Assembly: GCA_011051745.1 (NCBI GenBank)
Contig: DRKO01000261.1
Span: 1 to 5,037, forward strand
Reading direction: 5' to 3'
DNA length: 5,037 nt
From: Chloroflexota bacterium
GTDB lineage: Bacteria > Chloroflexota > Anaerolineae > Aggregatilineales > UBA3940
The translations under genes and the position numbers were made by a program. This document shows positions 4,529-5,037 of the stretch, piece by piece. Numbering within the stretch: position 1 is the first letter of the stretch; the number at the start of each line of letters is the position of its first letter. The notes beneath the pieces are model-generated. The model saw only the letters and a program-made list of their open reading frames with translations. It was not told the origin of the DNA and made no database searches.

Positions 4529-5037
4529 TCAGCGCGTGCTCAGCCGGAGGACCCGGCGGCGTGCCTCCCCGGCCCTGAACGATATACGGCGGGCCAGCAG
4601 GCCAAGCCCCAGCACTATCATCGTGCCGCCACCCACGATCAGCAGTTCCCGGAGGGCAAGGACCCAGTTATAGCCATCAATCGTGTGAGTCGGACCGGCC
4701 CAGAGCGGCGTCGTGAGGGTGACCACGCCGCCCAGGATCAGGGCCACGCTGGCGGCTGCCCCACTATCCGGCGGGCCTTCCGCGCCGGTGGAGGTGATCT
4801 GGCTCCAGACACCGGGGATGCGTAGCAGGAGAAGGACAAGCAGGGTGATGCTCGTCAGGATGAAGCGGATGTGCGTCGGCGCGACGCTGCCCCGCACCAT
4901 GTTAGAAAAGTACATCTTAACCCCCGCCGTGCTCAGCCCTACCAGCAACACAATCAGGGCGGTGGTGTAGGCTTTCTTTCTGCCGCGTATCAGCCCGTAG
5001 GTGACCGTGCCGCCCGCTATCGCGGCTGCCAGCGTGA
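4529..5037 (-). CDS. Multi-span membrane protein of unknown function (N-terminus cut by window end)
   Basis: I do not recognise this family. The frame is open from its TGA at 4529 through the right edge, giving 168 visible residues. A GTG at 4951 could be read as a start, but the hydrophobic, stop-free sequence upstream of it argues that the gene continues beyond the window. Likely membrane segments, numbered from the first whole codon, are about 1-16, 22-40, 57-72, 93-113 and 129-147. Charged joints RGRKKAY (17-23) and a basic tail (149-168, rich in Arg) suggest a cytoplasmic C-terminus. A short Gly/Pro/Ser/Thr-rich stretch (80-92, TSTGAEGPPD) probably forms an exposed loop. No catalytic motif or conserved polar residue pattern is evident. 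A strong terminator follows, so this is the last gene of its transcription unit. It could be a small-molecule permease part or a general integral membrane protein. Confidence 0.75.
   Translation of the reverse strand, partial: TLAAAIAGGTVTYGLIRGRKKAYTTALIVLLVGLSTAGVKMYFSNMVRGSVAPTHIRFILTSITLLVLLLLRIPGVWSQITSTGAEGPPDSGAAASVALILGGVVTLTTPLWAGPTHTIDGYNWVLALRELLIVGGGTMIVLGLGLLARRISFRAGEARRRVLRLSTR

Noticed and set aside
4529..4951. A complete 140-residue membrane protein starting at GTG 4951
   Set aside because: The same frame stays open and hydrophobic up to the right edge, so the gene most likely begins outside the window.
1..5037. Mobile element, CRISPR array or defence system
   Set aside because: No transposase, integrase, terminal repeats, regularly spaced repeats or defence-domain proteins are visible in any frame.

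Overview
This is a GC-rich bacterial window with compact operons, clear Shine-Dalgarno sites and sigma70-like promoters. Nothing in it is strictly diagnostic of a phylum. The gene set (MerA with an N-terminal HMA domain, a CsoR-family repressor, a His-rich NifX-like protein, a type III pantothenate kinase and an NatA/DUF4162-type ABC ATPase) would suit Chloroflexota or another deep-branching GC-rich lineage, but that is a low-confidence guess. There are six protein genes, two of them cut by the window ends. Five lie on the minus strand and one (the NifX-like gene) on the plus strand. I see no tRNA, rRNA, CRISPR array, transposase or other mobile-element signature.

Layout, left to right. (1) 1-654, minus: an ABC-2-type transporter ATPase, C-terminus cut, with a weak candidate promoter at 702-730. 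(2) 765-806: a GC-rich hairpin that probably ends the metal operon. (3) 827-1150 and 1176-2870, minus: a two-gene operon of mercuric reductase (merA) followed 25 nt later by a CsoR-family metal-sensing repressor. It is driven by a near-consensus promoter (2936-2963), with a C5-AT-G5 palindrome at the predicted transcription start. (4) 2871-3183: the divergent intergenic region, holding the mer promoter and operator, a G-rich leader and a candidate promoter for the plus-strand gene. (5) 3184-3576, plus: a small NifX/NifB-type protein with a histidine-rich loop. (6) 3604-4374, minus: coaX, convergent with the NifX-like gene, a 9-bp inverted repeat spanning both stops. (7) 4375-4528: the coaX promoter and a strong intrinsic terminator for the gene further right. 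(8) 4529-5037, minus: the C-terminal part of a multi-span membrane protein that I do not recognise.

How the genes may work together. MerA reduces Hg(II) to volatile Hg(0) in the cytoplasm. The downstream repressor has the Cys-His-Cys triad of CsoR, and the merA promoter carries a CsoR-style C-tract/G-tract palindrome. The simplest model is an autoregulated operon in which a CsoR-family protein, not MerR, controls mercury reduction. The divergent NifX-like protein with ten histidines in one loop may be a metal-handling accessory, but only the shared intergenic region supports this. coaX (coenzyme A synthesis), the ABC ATPase and the membrane protein look like unrelated neighbours. The most interesting point is the MerA/CsoR pairing. 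No wholly new system is evident.
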